Assembly: GCA_037903475.1 (NCBI GenBank)
Contig: JBAJFG010000080.1
Location: forward strand, 1,612,001 to 1,676,000
Reading direction: 5' to 3'
Source: Ancylostoma caninum
Lineage: Eukaryota > Nematoda > Chromadorea > Rhabditida > Ancylostomatidae
Length of the DNA: 64,000 nt
The number at the start of each line of letters is the position of its first letter. Positions within the stretch are counted from its first letter, which is position 1. The translations under genes and the position numbers were made by a program. Below the pieces are notes generated by a model. That model did no database searches, had not been told where the DNA came from, and saw nothing but the letters and a program-made list of their open reading frames with translations. This document shows positions 40,896 through 51,902 of this stretch, piece by piece.

Positions 40896-41675
40896 CTATA
40901 ATGAAATAATTTATGCTTTTTACTAGAGATAGTGATTGAGAAACTTAGAACTTACATCTTCATAACCTCCAAATCCGCACAACTTTCACTCTTTTATTCC
41001 ACTTGACTGCAGTGAGTGTATCTTCCTTGGACAATCTTCTATGATACAAAACTCATAAGTTTTCCACAATGAAGTAGAAGGAGATTTGAAGATAATGAAG
41101 TGCCATCTGAAATTATTTAGAACACATACGATCAAAATTTGCAATGTCCAAACACTTTTAACGATCAGGAAACAATTTAAGCACATATCAATACAAAATA
41201 AGCAATGAGGAAAACTTGAATGAAGCGAAAAGAATCGATATTGCATGCATGACCTCGCGCAACGGCAGCGTCCCCTTCGCGACCCTGCCAAGCTCTTATG
41301 GGCGACCGGGTGGGCCGCTAAAATTTAAGGGCCGCTGCTCGGCCTGTAATAAGCCACGCCCACAAAATAGGGCCGCTGCTGGGCCTGTCTTCCCAAATGA
41401 GTGCGCGGGCCGCCCGCTCCGAGTGTCTGAGCCTGCTCCACCTTGGGAATTCTAGCTCTGCTCTTCTCCCATCTCATCTAACACCAGTAAAGAAACCCAA
41501 AGAAACTCAGAATCCGAGGAAATGCCGAACACTCACTAGGAATCAAATCATCCTAGGTTAGTGAATTACACCGTAATTTTATGAGCTTCTTGTGAATGTT
41601 GCACAATCAACACGATATTCGACATCTTATAAAAGATTACGGGACAGTATACTTGCACATTTTTGGAAAATATTC

Positions 41676-41755
41676 GAATATTCGAATAATCGAATATATT
41701 CGAAAATAGACTTTTTCGAATATTCGAATATCGGATATATTCGAAAAACGAGAAT
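41676..41755. repeat. TTCGAATA-rich simple repeat
   Basis: Repeated gaatattcgaata / cgaatatattcgaaa words, largely self-complementary, AT-rich. Possible weak hairpin; no coding meaning. Confidence 0.8.
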
Positions 41756-41968
41756 TCCAAATATAGTCTGCACGAAACGACGAGTCCGCTGGATCGAGAA
41801 GCTGCCACGTTTGCCAGCACTCCACGTCATCACCTGTGATCTGCGTATCATGTTTCATCGTTATCTTCATGGTATTGATTTGGCTGTGACGTGTACGACG
41901 TGGCAGCCAGCAGCATCCGTCCCAGCCGCGACGCCTCTCGATCCCCGCGTGCGTGGGCGGACTCGTCG

Positions 41969-42089
41969 TTAGGACTCGTCGTTAGCCCGCCACGACTGCA
42001 GCGTTGGCAACACGTCTTGACGTGTCCGATTGATAAGATCAACGGCTTCACAAGTCCACTTGGCTGGACGAACTGTTCCAAACACCGCC
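41969..42089 (-). CDS. Possible terminal exon next to the retrotransposon
   Basis: Minus strand: acceptor GGCTTTTCAG, then a 39-codon frame (AVFGTVRPAKWTCEAVDL, later RTRQDVLPTLQSW) and TAA at 41969. The composition is protein-like; the stop sits in a duplicated ACTCGTCGTTAG unit. Earlier exons would lie beyond the retrotransposon, on the far side of the insertion, and are not seen. Could be a fragment of another mobile element. Not recognised. Confidence 0.3.
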
Positions 42090-42114
42090 CTGAAAAGCCG
42101 ATTCAAAGATCAAT

Positions 42115-42190
42115 TTAAATAAATAAATAAATAAATATGATAAATATTAAAAATAAATATTAAAAATAAATATTAAAAAATTTAAATATG
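42115..42190. repeat. AAATA / TAAAAATAAATAT tandem repeat at the retrotransposon 5' junction
   Basis: Five AAAT units, then three copies of a TAAATATTAAAAA-like unit. The reverse transcriptase frame starts inside it. Confidence 0.85.
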
Positions 42191-43977
42191 ATAAATACAA
42201 TAGGAACCTTGAGAAAAAAATTGTCTGCGCTGGAAACAAACAAGGATTCTACAGATTTTTGAGTAAAAAATTAAAGAATTCGCATCATATTCCTTGCATT
42301 AGGAAGGGCGATAGAACTGCAGTATTAGATGCTGATAAAGCGAATTTGCTGGCAGATAAGTTTTGTGAAGTCTATTCCAAAAAGGTAGATGAGCCTCCAG
42401 ATTTCAATCCGGACGTGAAATATCCCATGGAAACTTTTCCGTGGTTTGACGAAATTACTGTGTACGGGATAATCAAAAAGTGGCCGAAATCTTTTTCTCT
42501 CACACCAGATTTTGTACCCACGTCATTTGTACAAAACATTGCACATGTCATAGCTGCTCCTCTTACGTATATTTTTAATCAGTCGATGGCTTATTCTGAA
42601 GTCCCACACAGATGGAAGCATTCCTTTATCACACCTTTATTGAAAAAAGAGCCCGCATCTGAAGTTGACAATTACAGACCTGTAAGTATCACTTCCTTCT
42701 TTTGCAGAGTTTTTGAAAAAGTCCTGAAAACTCATTTGGTGAGTCATTTAGAAAGAAACGGAATAATACCGGACAACCAACATGGTTTTGTCGATGCGAA
42801 ATCTGTAGAGACGAATTTACTAGAATGTCTGAATGACTGGAGCAGCTATATCGATGAAAGAAAAGCCTGTGATATAATATACTTCGATTTCTCCAAAGCG
42901 TTCGATCGAGTCAGTCACAAGATGCTACTCTATAAGGTCTCTCAGTTGAAAATACACCCTCAGGTCTGCAGTTGGCTGTCAAATTATTTAAGTGGTAGAA
43001 CATTCCAAGTAAAAATTAATTCCTGTTACTCCTCATGTAGAATTGTTTCGAGTGGTGTTCCTCAAGGTGGTGTTCTATCACCAATTTTATTTGCTCTTTA
43101 TACTGCAGACCTGCCGCAGTCTTTGGAAGAAAAAGGTGTAAAGTGTAAACAGTTTGCCGATGACATAAAGATCTATAACAGAATTGACTCCCAAAATCAG
43201 CTTTGTGAAGTTCAAACCGCTATAAATCAGATATCACAGTGGTCAGAAAAGTGGAGGTTACCCCTAGCCCCTGAAAAAACAGTTCATATGCGTCTAGGCG
43301 GTTGTGTACCCCTTTGTACATACAATATTCAGAATCATTCAATAAAAACTGTAGATAAGGTTGTTGATCTAGGTTTTCGTTACGACAACAAAATAAATTT
43401 TTCAGACCATTATAAAAATCTCTCCAGGAAGGCGATGACTCGCACTTATCAGATATTCAAAGGACTGTGCCTTAAAGATAAGAACGTGCTGTTGAAAGCT
43501 TATAAGACATATGTCAGACCCATAGTTGAATTCGGCTCTGTAGTTTTTTGTCCACATAAGAAAAAGGACATCAATATGCTGGAAAAAGTTCAGAATAATT
43601 TTACTAGGAAGTTGATGATAAGATGTGAAGGACCCCTCTACTCAAGCATACCACCTGCTAAGATCAGGAATACGCGTTATAAAATTCATACTCTTGAGTC
43701 GCGAAGGAAAGTGAGGGATGTCTGCACTCTTTATAAAATGTTATGCGGCATGATGAAAATCGATTTGAATAGATTTTATAACATAATACCGTCGAAAACA
43801 AGAGGTGCCTCGGAGAAAATATCCTATGTAAGCCCAAGAACAACTCTCAGGCGTGTATGTTTTACATGCCGAGCGGGATCTGCCTATTTATCTTTGAAAT
43901 ATAGGCTTTCTCCCACCACTCGAAAATTCTCTCTGTTCAAGGGGTGGGTATGTAAAAGACTGCTGAGCTACGAATGA
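42163..43977 (+). mobile_element. 5'-truncated non-LTR retrotransposon, reverse transcriptase
   Basis: One uninterrupted frame from about 42163 (previous in-frame stop at 42160) to TGA at 43977. It codes the linker and whole reverse transcriptase of a CR1/Jockey-like non-LTR element: YDKYNRNLEKK and FYRFLSKKL before the RT, then VDNYRPVSITSFFCRVFEK, IPDNQHGF, catalytic IIYFDFSKAFDRVSHKML, SSGVPQGGVLSPILF, QFADDIKIYN (FADD instead of YADD), LPLAPEKT and a downstream thumb domain. The endonuclease is absent, so the copy is truncated; the truncation point coincides with an AAATA-rich tract. The RT frame itself shows no stop or frameshift, so it is young. The 3' end runs to an (ATT)n-like tail at about 44093-44114. 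Classification to family is by motif only. Confidence 0.88.
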
Positions 43978-44114
43978 AATAAGAGGATTGCTTGTCCATA
44001 TTGGTGTATTATTGTATATTGTACTTGACGATAGACTGTAACTTTATTTGGTGATGACACTGTCTTTTTCCACGTCTACCTTAAGTAGCGTAATAAATTA
44101 TTATTATTATTAAT

Positions 44115-44209
44115 TTGAAACATTTATTGTATACCGCTGGATTCAGCGTGTCGAGGAGATTCGGAATCGGCTAAAAGCTCAAACACGAAAACGAGGTGAC
44201 ACACTGCCT
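44115..44209. mobile_element. Right half of a TTAA-type MITE (B5) directly after the retrotransposon
   Basis: Resembles the right end of B1: ggattcagcgtgtcgaggag ... cacgaaaacgaggtgacacactgcct|TTAA (listed in pieces). No left end is visible within several kb, so it was either truncated or split by the retrotransposon insertion. Confidence 0.55.
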
Positions 44210-44293
44210 TTAATGGAATTGTATCACGGTGAAGGGAAGGGCGTTACCAGGCCACCGTGAATGGCGCAGCGACACATTCCGGACTTATTACAG

Positions 44294-44406
44294 GGAACGT
44301 CAATCACGATCACTACTCCAGCGGTCTGGAGCGCCACAGCACCCATGTGGCGGAGCTGGATACTGTGGATATCAGTGCTGTTCAGCAAATGCTGCATTTG
44401 GATTAG
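44294..44406 (+). CDS. Orphan exon-like fragment ending in a stop
   Basis: After TTATTACAG the plus strand reads NVNHDHYSSGLERHSTH then VAELDTVDISAVQQMLHLD and TAG at 44404-44406. Charge-rich, protein-like composition. No joined upstream exon is visible; the nearest plus-strand sequence is the retrotransposon. Possibly the relic of a gene end carried or separated by insertions. Product unknown. Confidence 0.3.
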
Positions 44407-46622
44407 TCCATCTGCTCTAGAACAGCCCTAGCCGTCGCCAAACGGAAAAAAGTTCCTTTATCTGAGATCTCGAGTGTAAGGAACTGCATACAGATTTGTT
44501 GTAATAATACAAACTGAGGGAAGACTTCACCTTGTTAGGCAACGTCAACCATTCATTCCAAAAGCCCCGAGCTCCCCAAAAATTTCTTTGTGGTGCTTAC
44601 TAATGGCATGAAAAGAGTGGTGTCACTACCCATGCAGCAATTGGCAACGAATCCACTGTGCCTTCCTTTCTCTATTTGTAGATGACAAAGACACAGAGAA
44701 CCTTTTTTGACACAAGGCGTCGAGTTCGTGGCAGCTTTTCTGCGCTCTGGTAGCCTGACTCACGTGGATGGCTACGCTTTCTTTACTCATAACGAATTTT
44801 TGTCAACGATTTTCAACAATTTTGTTGTGAAAATTCCCATCGTCTCCCTCCCAAATGTTGAGGAGTTCTACGAGAACTCCTGGTTGCGGGACATCTAATA
44901 CCCAACTTAGTGGAGGGCGTGGCAGGCCAGATTCAAGCAGCTGGCAAGGGACGATTACAAAACATTTGATGACAGAATTCTACTCAGATAAGCTTAGAGC
45001 TTCCAGCAGGACAGGCAGGGCAGATCGAATCAGAAGACCTGCAGCAGAAGAAGTTCTGCTTGAGGTCATCTGTCGAATCTCTTCTGCGGTCCTTTTGGAT
45101 CGATTAGGCCTGGTGGTCCTTCAGCATACTGGTCTGAATGGGACTAAAAATAATTTACAGTCTTACGATATCCATAGAACTCTTCTAAGGCTTCTCCAAG
45201 ACCTGACACCCTTTCACTGAACAATTAGAATGCTCCCAACGTTGCTTCCTGCAGAGGATCCTAGATAGGATCACTCCCTGCGCCCGCCGCGATTGGTCAG
45301 AAACGAGGCTGGGTATTAGATGTCCGTAAACGAGTCGCTTTATCTTTTTCTCGTTCCTTTTCTTTTTCTCGTTCTTTTCCTTCTTTTTTTTCGTTCAAAG
45401 CTCACTTCGTTCTTTCCCAGCTTCTTCGCATGCGCCTACCATTGACGGCAGGTATTAAAAATTATACCCTGTATGAAATTCCCGGACAAAGGTTCCAGGA
45501 ATTACTTCCACATGGAACTTGTTAATATTTGACGAGAGTATGTTTGCAACCTTAGGACATCCTGTACTACTCAAGTGGTGTTTTCCGATGTAAGTGTTAG
45601 AGAATTTCAGGTTTCCGTTTCATTTTTTTCTGTATCAGATTGCCTGCTACAGCTTCCGTTTGCGTATTCTTTGCACCGTTCTGACTCTATTGCTTCCTTC
45701 CTGAATTGCTTCACTTGCGTGAATTGAGTGCAATTGGATGAGATCAGGGTTTTTAGGTTCTTTTACTCGCTACTTCAATTTGAAGCGTACATAACTTTTT
45801 TTTGTTGAGTATTTGTAGTTATTTATTTAATATCCAGAAATTTTAGCGTTCTTCTAGACAATTCCAGATAGTTCCGGTAAAATAACAGATTATATGTATA
45901 ACTATCGAAATTCTACCCCGAATTACCGTAGTTCTACTCGAACGTTTTCACGTGAGTGCAGTAGATATGTGGAAGGGTAAAAAAAACTAAAATAATTTCC
46001 TGTTTCCCGAGGTGACTGGGATCGGATGCATCATCGAGATCACTGAACATGTTAAGGTAGGCAAATTGACCTTTCATCTAGCACCTATCAGGATGTTACT
46101 TGACGTTGTGCATACACAGCTGCTACCCGTGGGTAATCACACCCACAGTTATGTCATCAGCCATCCTTCTATCGATGTCATCAGCCATCCTTCTTCCAAG
46201 CATTCCATACCGATACGACCGATTCTTTTGCAAACGCTCCGGGGAAATGAACCCCTTTCAGCTCCTCGAACTTCACTTTTGCCAAACAATTGTCCTTGCA
46301 GATGTCCTGCACGCAGAAAAGTGAATCTTTGTATTAAATGAGCCCTAGCTACAGGTTCTTCAATGAAAGATCGCAAACCCCGAGTAGAATGATGTCCAAA
46401 GACGTCCCAGGATCTGTTGTACGCACTGTGCTGCTGCTCTACGACTTGCACAGTGCCGTTTTTCGAGAAGCATCGAAAGTAAATAGTATGTAAATCTGAT
46501 TTTTCTCCTCTTCATCCGCTCAAAGAATAAGAGTAGCGACGACTATTTTTACCGTTCCAGAATGGCCCTTTCCATGACAAAGAGGTTCAGTAGTACCTAT
46601 GAAATGGATGATGCTGTCTTAA
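44407..46622. other. Gene-poor stretch
   Basis: A few medium open frames (44707-44898, 44855-45220, 46012-46341) lack splice support or family resemblance. A 14-base phrase (gatgtcatcagcca) with flanking cat ccttct is duplicated in tandem at about 46149-46196. Nothing else recognised. Confidence 0.4.
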
Positions 46623-47085
46623 AGGCAGCAGGAGCTGAAATTCTCGACTCTGAGCTGAGCTGCGGGTGATGAAGTACAGACTCAGCACATCATAAATGTG
46701 AAACGAACACAGACAATAATGGCTTACCTGTAGAGAAAATGGAACATTCGTCGCGAACACGCCTGGCCGTGTTCGTGCGCGGACGAGTTTTCCCCGGTGC
46801 GAAAGCCATTGCGGCGCGTGGTTTCGGCCGAGTCTCGCCATGAAACCCTGTGAATTGAATGCATTTCGTTTTCCCTTTGCGCCAAACCACGCACCGCAAT
46901 GGCTTTCGCGCCGGGGAAAACTCGTCCGCGCGCGAACACGCCCAGGCGTGTTCGCGACGAGTGTTCCATTTTCTCTGCAGGTAAGCCATCATTGTCTGTG
47001 TTCGTTTCACATTTATGATGTGCTGAGTCTGCACTTCATCACCCACTGCTCAGCTCGGAGTCGAGGATTTCAGCTCCTGCTGCCT
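46623..47085. mobile_element. TTAA-flanked giant palindrome MITE, copy B4
   Basis: TTAA|AGGCAGCAGGAGCTGAAATT at the left, AATTTCAGCTCCTGCTGCCT-type right end (ggatttcagctcctgctgcct|TTAA). The two arms of about 210 bp are nearly identical in reverse complement (cagactcagcacatcataaa, gaaaatggaacactcgtcgc-type blocks, cgccggggaaaactcgtccg) around a loop of about 40 bp. Both strands therefore give near-identical chance peptides. The best-preserved foldback in the window. Confidence 0.9.
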
Positions 47086-47611
47086 TTAAGCAGACAGTAG
47101 ATGGAGTTTAAACTGTACAGCGCTCAGAGATATTCTTTGAGTAAGTTTGCCGTGTTGCAGAGCCAGAATTCCATGGTTGAGTGTTCGCAGTGGTTTTTGA
47201 TATTTGGCCGGTTTGAGAACGCAGTGGAACGAAGGACCATAACATACAAAACTTATCTACAATTTGGCGTAGTAACTCAGGTGTCACAATGTCTTCTCTA
47301 TCTTAAAAAATGTTGGGTCAGGTCTTTCCGACTCCCGAATATGTTTGATTCTCTTGGTTTAGGAGGTCTGCCTGTGTTGCCCTAAAACTTTTTCTGGGTT
47401 ATCAGATCTTAACACTGAATACGCTGCTCATTAGTAGCCAGAGCACGATATCTTGCCTTTGCTTTCTTAACGACACTACGAACTTTCATACGAATGACAA
47501 CTGGAATTTTTTTTTTCGTTGGGCGTACAGAAGGCTTTGAAGGTCCAATGTTCCGCGAAGATAGAGATTATTAAATGATTGCCTTGAAAATTTCAAAGTT
47601 CGTTTTGGATA

Positions 47612-47911
47612 CAGTGTCGTCCAATGATTTTTGCATTACAGAACGCGGCCCATGTGGTCTGCCGTGCCGCACTACTTACGCAGCGTGGCAGCTATGGTTG
47701 TCGGGAGTTGACGGTACTGATGTTATGCTTAGGTTTGGTGCCGCAATGACCTAGACATGTCAGAATGGAAACAAATGCACAAAGATTAACTGTGGGAAAC
47801 ATAGGTAACACCTCAATAATGTCATCTGCCCGTGCCGCGTTGGGTAATTGGTGCGGCGGGGCGGACCAAATGGGACGTTTCCTGTAATGCAAAAATGATT
47901 GATCGAGACTG
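47612..47911. mobile_element. TA-flanked MITE, copy D2
   Basis: TA|CAGTGTCGTCCAATGATTTT at the left and AAAATGATTGATCGAGACTG|TA at the right, with TTGCATTACAGAA / TTCCTGTAATGCAA just inside and a GC-rich inner pair. 300 bp, no coding capacity. Confidence 0.82.
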
Positions 47912-50900
47912 TAGCTGGAGTCCTCTTCTTTATTTTGTGTGATCAAAATCCGTTTACGATGCTAAACCTTTTTTAAGGCCAGAATATTTTTTCTTCGCAC
48001 TGTTCGTTTCGCAAAGGTCGCCCGATTTTTGGCCGTACTTCACTCACTTGGAAGTTCCGAGCCTCCAAGTTTCGCATGACAAAAAAAAAAGAAGGCTTCC
48101 CGCTTGATGTGAATTTGTTAGTGGATTGAGGTTCAGCTCTTCAGAATCTGTTTATGGAATAAGAGTTCAACAGTTACTTTTTAATGCATACCCGTTATGT
48201 TGAACACATAACCGTAGTTAATCTTGAACATAACCTTCAAATTTTAACGTAAGCTAACAAAATTTCATCTCACCTTGCAAAGGAGCGTGAAAATTTCACT
48301 CTAAATGATCTTTATAAAACTGTGGAGAAATGTGGAACAGGGATGCGGAAAGCCTGGGACGTTTTAGGACGCTGTGCAATTAGAATTGAATCGCGCCGTT
48401 ATTCGGGCACTTCACTGCGATATCCGGGGACAATCTGTCCAGCTGCTGATAGTACAGGTCTACCGTGAGAGTGCAGTGCTAAGAGTAGTGTTTGTACGCA
48501 AAGATAGAAAATTAAACAAGTCAGTGGGCTCCTTTGGCCTCTTATTCAGTCAATGCCAACTCGCCAGGGGTGCTCAGGTGGTGAGCACGCGGCCGACGGC
48601 GTGCATCTGGTGAGCGTCATCGAGACTGACAGCCAGCGGTGTCAACACGCTGCTGCGGCTCATTCCACGAGATCAGAGCCCTCGTCGGCTCGCCCGCGGC
48701 TCGCTTCGCCTCCAGAACTGCCCCACGGCCATCGCGGCTGGTCCGCGGATTTCTCTGTTCAAGCCCGATTCTGCAGGTGTATCGGGTTTCTCCTCGCCAT
48801 CCATGCTTTGTGTGCTTAGCTGGCAACTAGATGCGGACGTCCCATATAACCTATATATCACGAAGACATTGCGATTGTCTGAGTGCTCTTCTGCAGAGCT
48901 GGCTTGACTGCTCATTTTTAGGGCAAACTAAATTTCAGCGCTCATCTCCGACCTCTTCCTCATCAACCCTGCAGCTCTGTGCTGAAATTGTTGTCCACTA
49001 GTTAATCGGTTTGATTTCTGGGTCATCTAACTTCTTATGCAGCTCTCTGTTGGGATGAGGGACAGAAGGTTAAGTCTTCGTCATGGTGGAATTTTTTTGC
49101 AGGAAATTGAAAGTCAGTAACATATTCATTCAAGCAACTACAGCAGAACTCTGAATCCTACTATCCTTCCGGAAAGGGTTGATTATCGCTGATTTCCCCG
49201 TATTTTTCACTTCAACAGTGTCTACCTTGTTTGGTTGTATTTTAGTTTTTGTTACTGCTATACGGAAACATGGTAGAGTAATTCATTTCTTCGAATGGAA
49301 GAAAGCGAGCTCCTTTGCACCACTTCAAATGTGGTAACAAATGAAATGTGGAGAGTTCTGGTAAGATGTAACATGTTGTGTAAAAGTTGTGTTGAATTGA
49401 CAATTAACCGTCTGTTTCCTCCACTCCACACTAGTTTAATGAATTATAGTGATACAGTGACATCCCAACTTTATGTTTGTTATTTTTCAACATTTTATGA
49501 ATACAAAGGCTAAATTCCGCCATGTCATGGCCAAATGTGGCATTCAAACATCTTTCTGCCAGAAAATGTCATGCGAGCTTTATCCATACCTGCGGGAAAC
49601 AATCTAAAACCGATGGAATTCCAGTAGTTATAATTGAATCTTGTCAGATAATAAAGATAGTTCTTATGAACACTTTTTAGGAGTATAAATTTCAGAGGTC
49701 AAGTTTGGCCGTACTGGACACACTGGAACCCAGCTTCGGATTTTGGATTTGACAACAATGGAGTTTCATTGTGCAGAGTTATCTTCTCCTATTAAGATCT
49801 TTGTAGTGAATCAGCCACGCTTCCAAAGAAATTCCGAAGCTTGTAACCAACTCCGTGTTCTCTTAACCTCTATGCAGAGAAAAAACCACTGACAATATAA
49901 ATTCGAAGGCATTTGCAAATCCTCGAACAACGGTGTCGCTCTGAATCCAGAAGCTATGTAGTGATGTTCCCATCACAGAATGGATGTTCCACTTATAGCG
50001 TTCGAGAAACTACTTCCTTGACGCCAGCTTCGCTCTCACAAGATAGTTAGAACTGGCCATTCCCCTTCTAGGAACATAGATTTAGGACGAATTCAGACGA
50101 ATAGCAGTGGTGGCAACAGTGGATCGACACTAAATTATTATTTTATCGCCGAAAAAATGGCCACAGCACATCTTACCGTGATCAGCCGTCACTCCTGAGG
50201 ACTCCCAGGACTCTCAAGGAGTGGCAGAACATCTTGGTATAAATTTTCTGGATGTTACCTTCATAGAAGTGGACAAGATTTTCCGAACGAGTGGGCTGCT
50301 CGGTCGAAGTCTTTTCCGGCCGACTACAACAATCTGGCACGGATTCAATGGTTCTATCACCAAAACTAGGACTGACTACATAGTAAGTTGCTCTCCTAGA
50401 GGAATTTGTGTGTGAAAAAGGAAAAATGAATTTGAAAAATGAAGGAAATTTGATCCCGCTGGGAACGAGGGATGCCCTTCCCACGTTCTGTTTCTGAGTG
50501 CACGTTCTTCCGAACCATTTTGACTTATTTATTCCTTGATTTCATCCGCTCTAGTAAGATAGCTGTTTGGAGCAGAACCAGAGAAGTTTTATAAAGAAAA
50601 TGTGATAATTGAAAAAAAAAACTATAAAAATCTACCGCCTGAAAATAACATCAGCCACTCCCCGTTTGAGAGTTGACAAGAATCCGATGAACCTAGCATT
50701 TTTTTGTATAAACAAATGTCCCACCGATCTCTAGTTTATCCTACCGTTCCTTGACCATAACCTCACTTAATTCTGAAAATGTTAGAATTTCAGGATACGC
50801 AGAACTCTCAATGTCTTGTCTTTAAGGACCTCTTCCGTGAATTATCGAGAAATCCACCGCTTTAGTTGGCCCTAAACGAAATTCCATTGAGCTGAGACCC

Positions 50901-51849
50901 CTAAGCGATCAAATGAACTGACATGGCCGATTAGAGATTTGTTTGATGTGCATGTTTGCCCGCTAATTGCAGTAATCAGCCGAGGGTGGCCATTCTGCAG
51001 CTATTCCACTGCTATGTATGCATAGCCAATTACGAGGCTCGCCTAAATACCAGCCCCGGGATTATTATCCCATCTGCACCTCCCTGTTGTGCGCTGCGAA
51101 ATTAATCGCATTCGCCAGCGCTATTCTGTCATCGTGTTTTTGCCCGGACGAACACACTGACAGTACATTTCCACGAATAGCAATCCCACAACGGCTAGGC
51201 TGGGCCAGCACCTGCTTTCGAGGTGAGCGGCGGAGTCAGTGGGTGTCCTTGAGCAAGTCAAGGATGTGCACGGTGAGCTTTGGTGTGACCGCACAGCCAT
51301 TCACTCACTCTCGTGCGGACTCTTCCCACCGACCGACTCCTCCAACGGCCCATTCAGCTTTGATTCTTCCGCTCGGTAAGGAGCGATCCGTCGTTATCCA
51401 CTTAGGCACGACTGCTCCGACTACACCCCGTCTAGTGTTCTGGATTACAAATTAGGTTGTGAGAGATCTATATGAGAACTGTCTACTATTCTCAGCTCAA
51501 TAGAATCTCATGGGAGCACCTTAGTTGTGATAAATGTATTTGGGACTGAATAACGCATGAGATGTATTCGAATTCGACAGTTCGATTTCGAATAAGTCAA
51601 AGAAGAGGGAGCAGTTCAACTTTCTACCATTGACAAGATCCATTCTCTTGCTTTCTGTTTTCACCGGCCAACTCCTCCACTGCCCATTCAGCTCTATTTT
51701 TTCTCTTTTTCTCTTCTTCCAACTCTTTGGAACCGATAAGAAGAGATTTACAGCTTCCTCTTCCATTCGATTTTTTGATAGAATTTTGAAGTATGTAGTA
51801 ATTGAATTGATTAAGTTGTTCGGTTTCTAAGTATAATGGTAGATCTCTT

Positions 51850-51853
<4 letters not shown>
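47912..51853. other. Gene-free stretch
   Basis: GC-rich island at about 48580-48790. Open frames at 48553-48819, 50182-50484 and 51018-51455 have no family resemblance and no splice context I can support. No RNA gene recognised. Confidence 0.45.

Positions 51854-51901
<48 letters not shown>
51854..51901. repeat. CT microsatellite
   Basis: About 24 uninterrupted CT dinucleotides. Confidence 0.97.

Positions 51902-51902
<1 letters not shown>

Larger units (their letters stand above)
39883..42162. other. Upstream of alkb-8: orphan exon-like pieces and simple repeats
   Basis: Must contain the first exon and promoter of alkb-8, not resolved. A stretch at 40160-40370 (GC-rich, then a gtgccttaggggtgcctcat block) resembles a repeat end. 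Two minus-strand exon-like pieces are listed separately (40822-40895, 41969-42089). At 41676-41755 there is a TTCGAATA-type repeat, and an AAATA-rich tract at 42115-42190 abuts the retrotransposon. Confidence 0.4.

Noticed and set aside
46587..47100. Open frames on both strands with near-identical peptides (NHAPQWLS...)
   Set aside because: They are the two arms of a palindromic MITE, not genes.
51018..51455. 145-residue open frame
   Set aside because: No conserved motif, no splice sites, GC-rich chance frame in a repeat-rich region.
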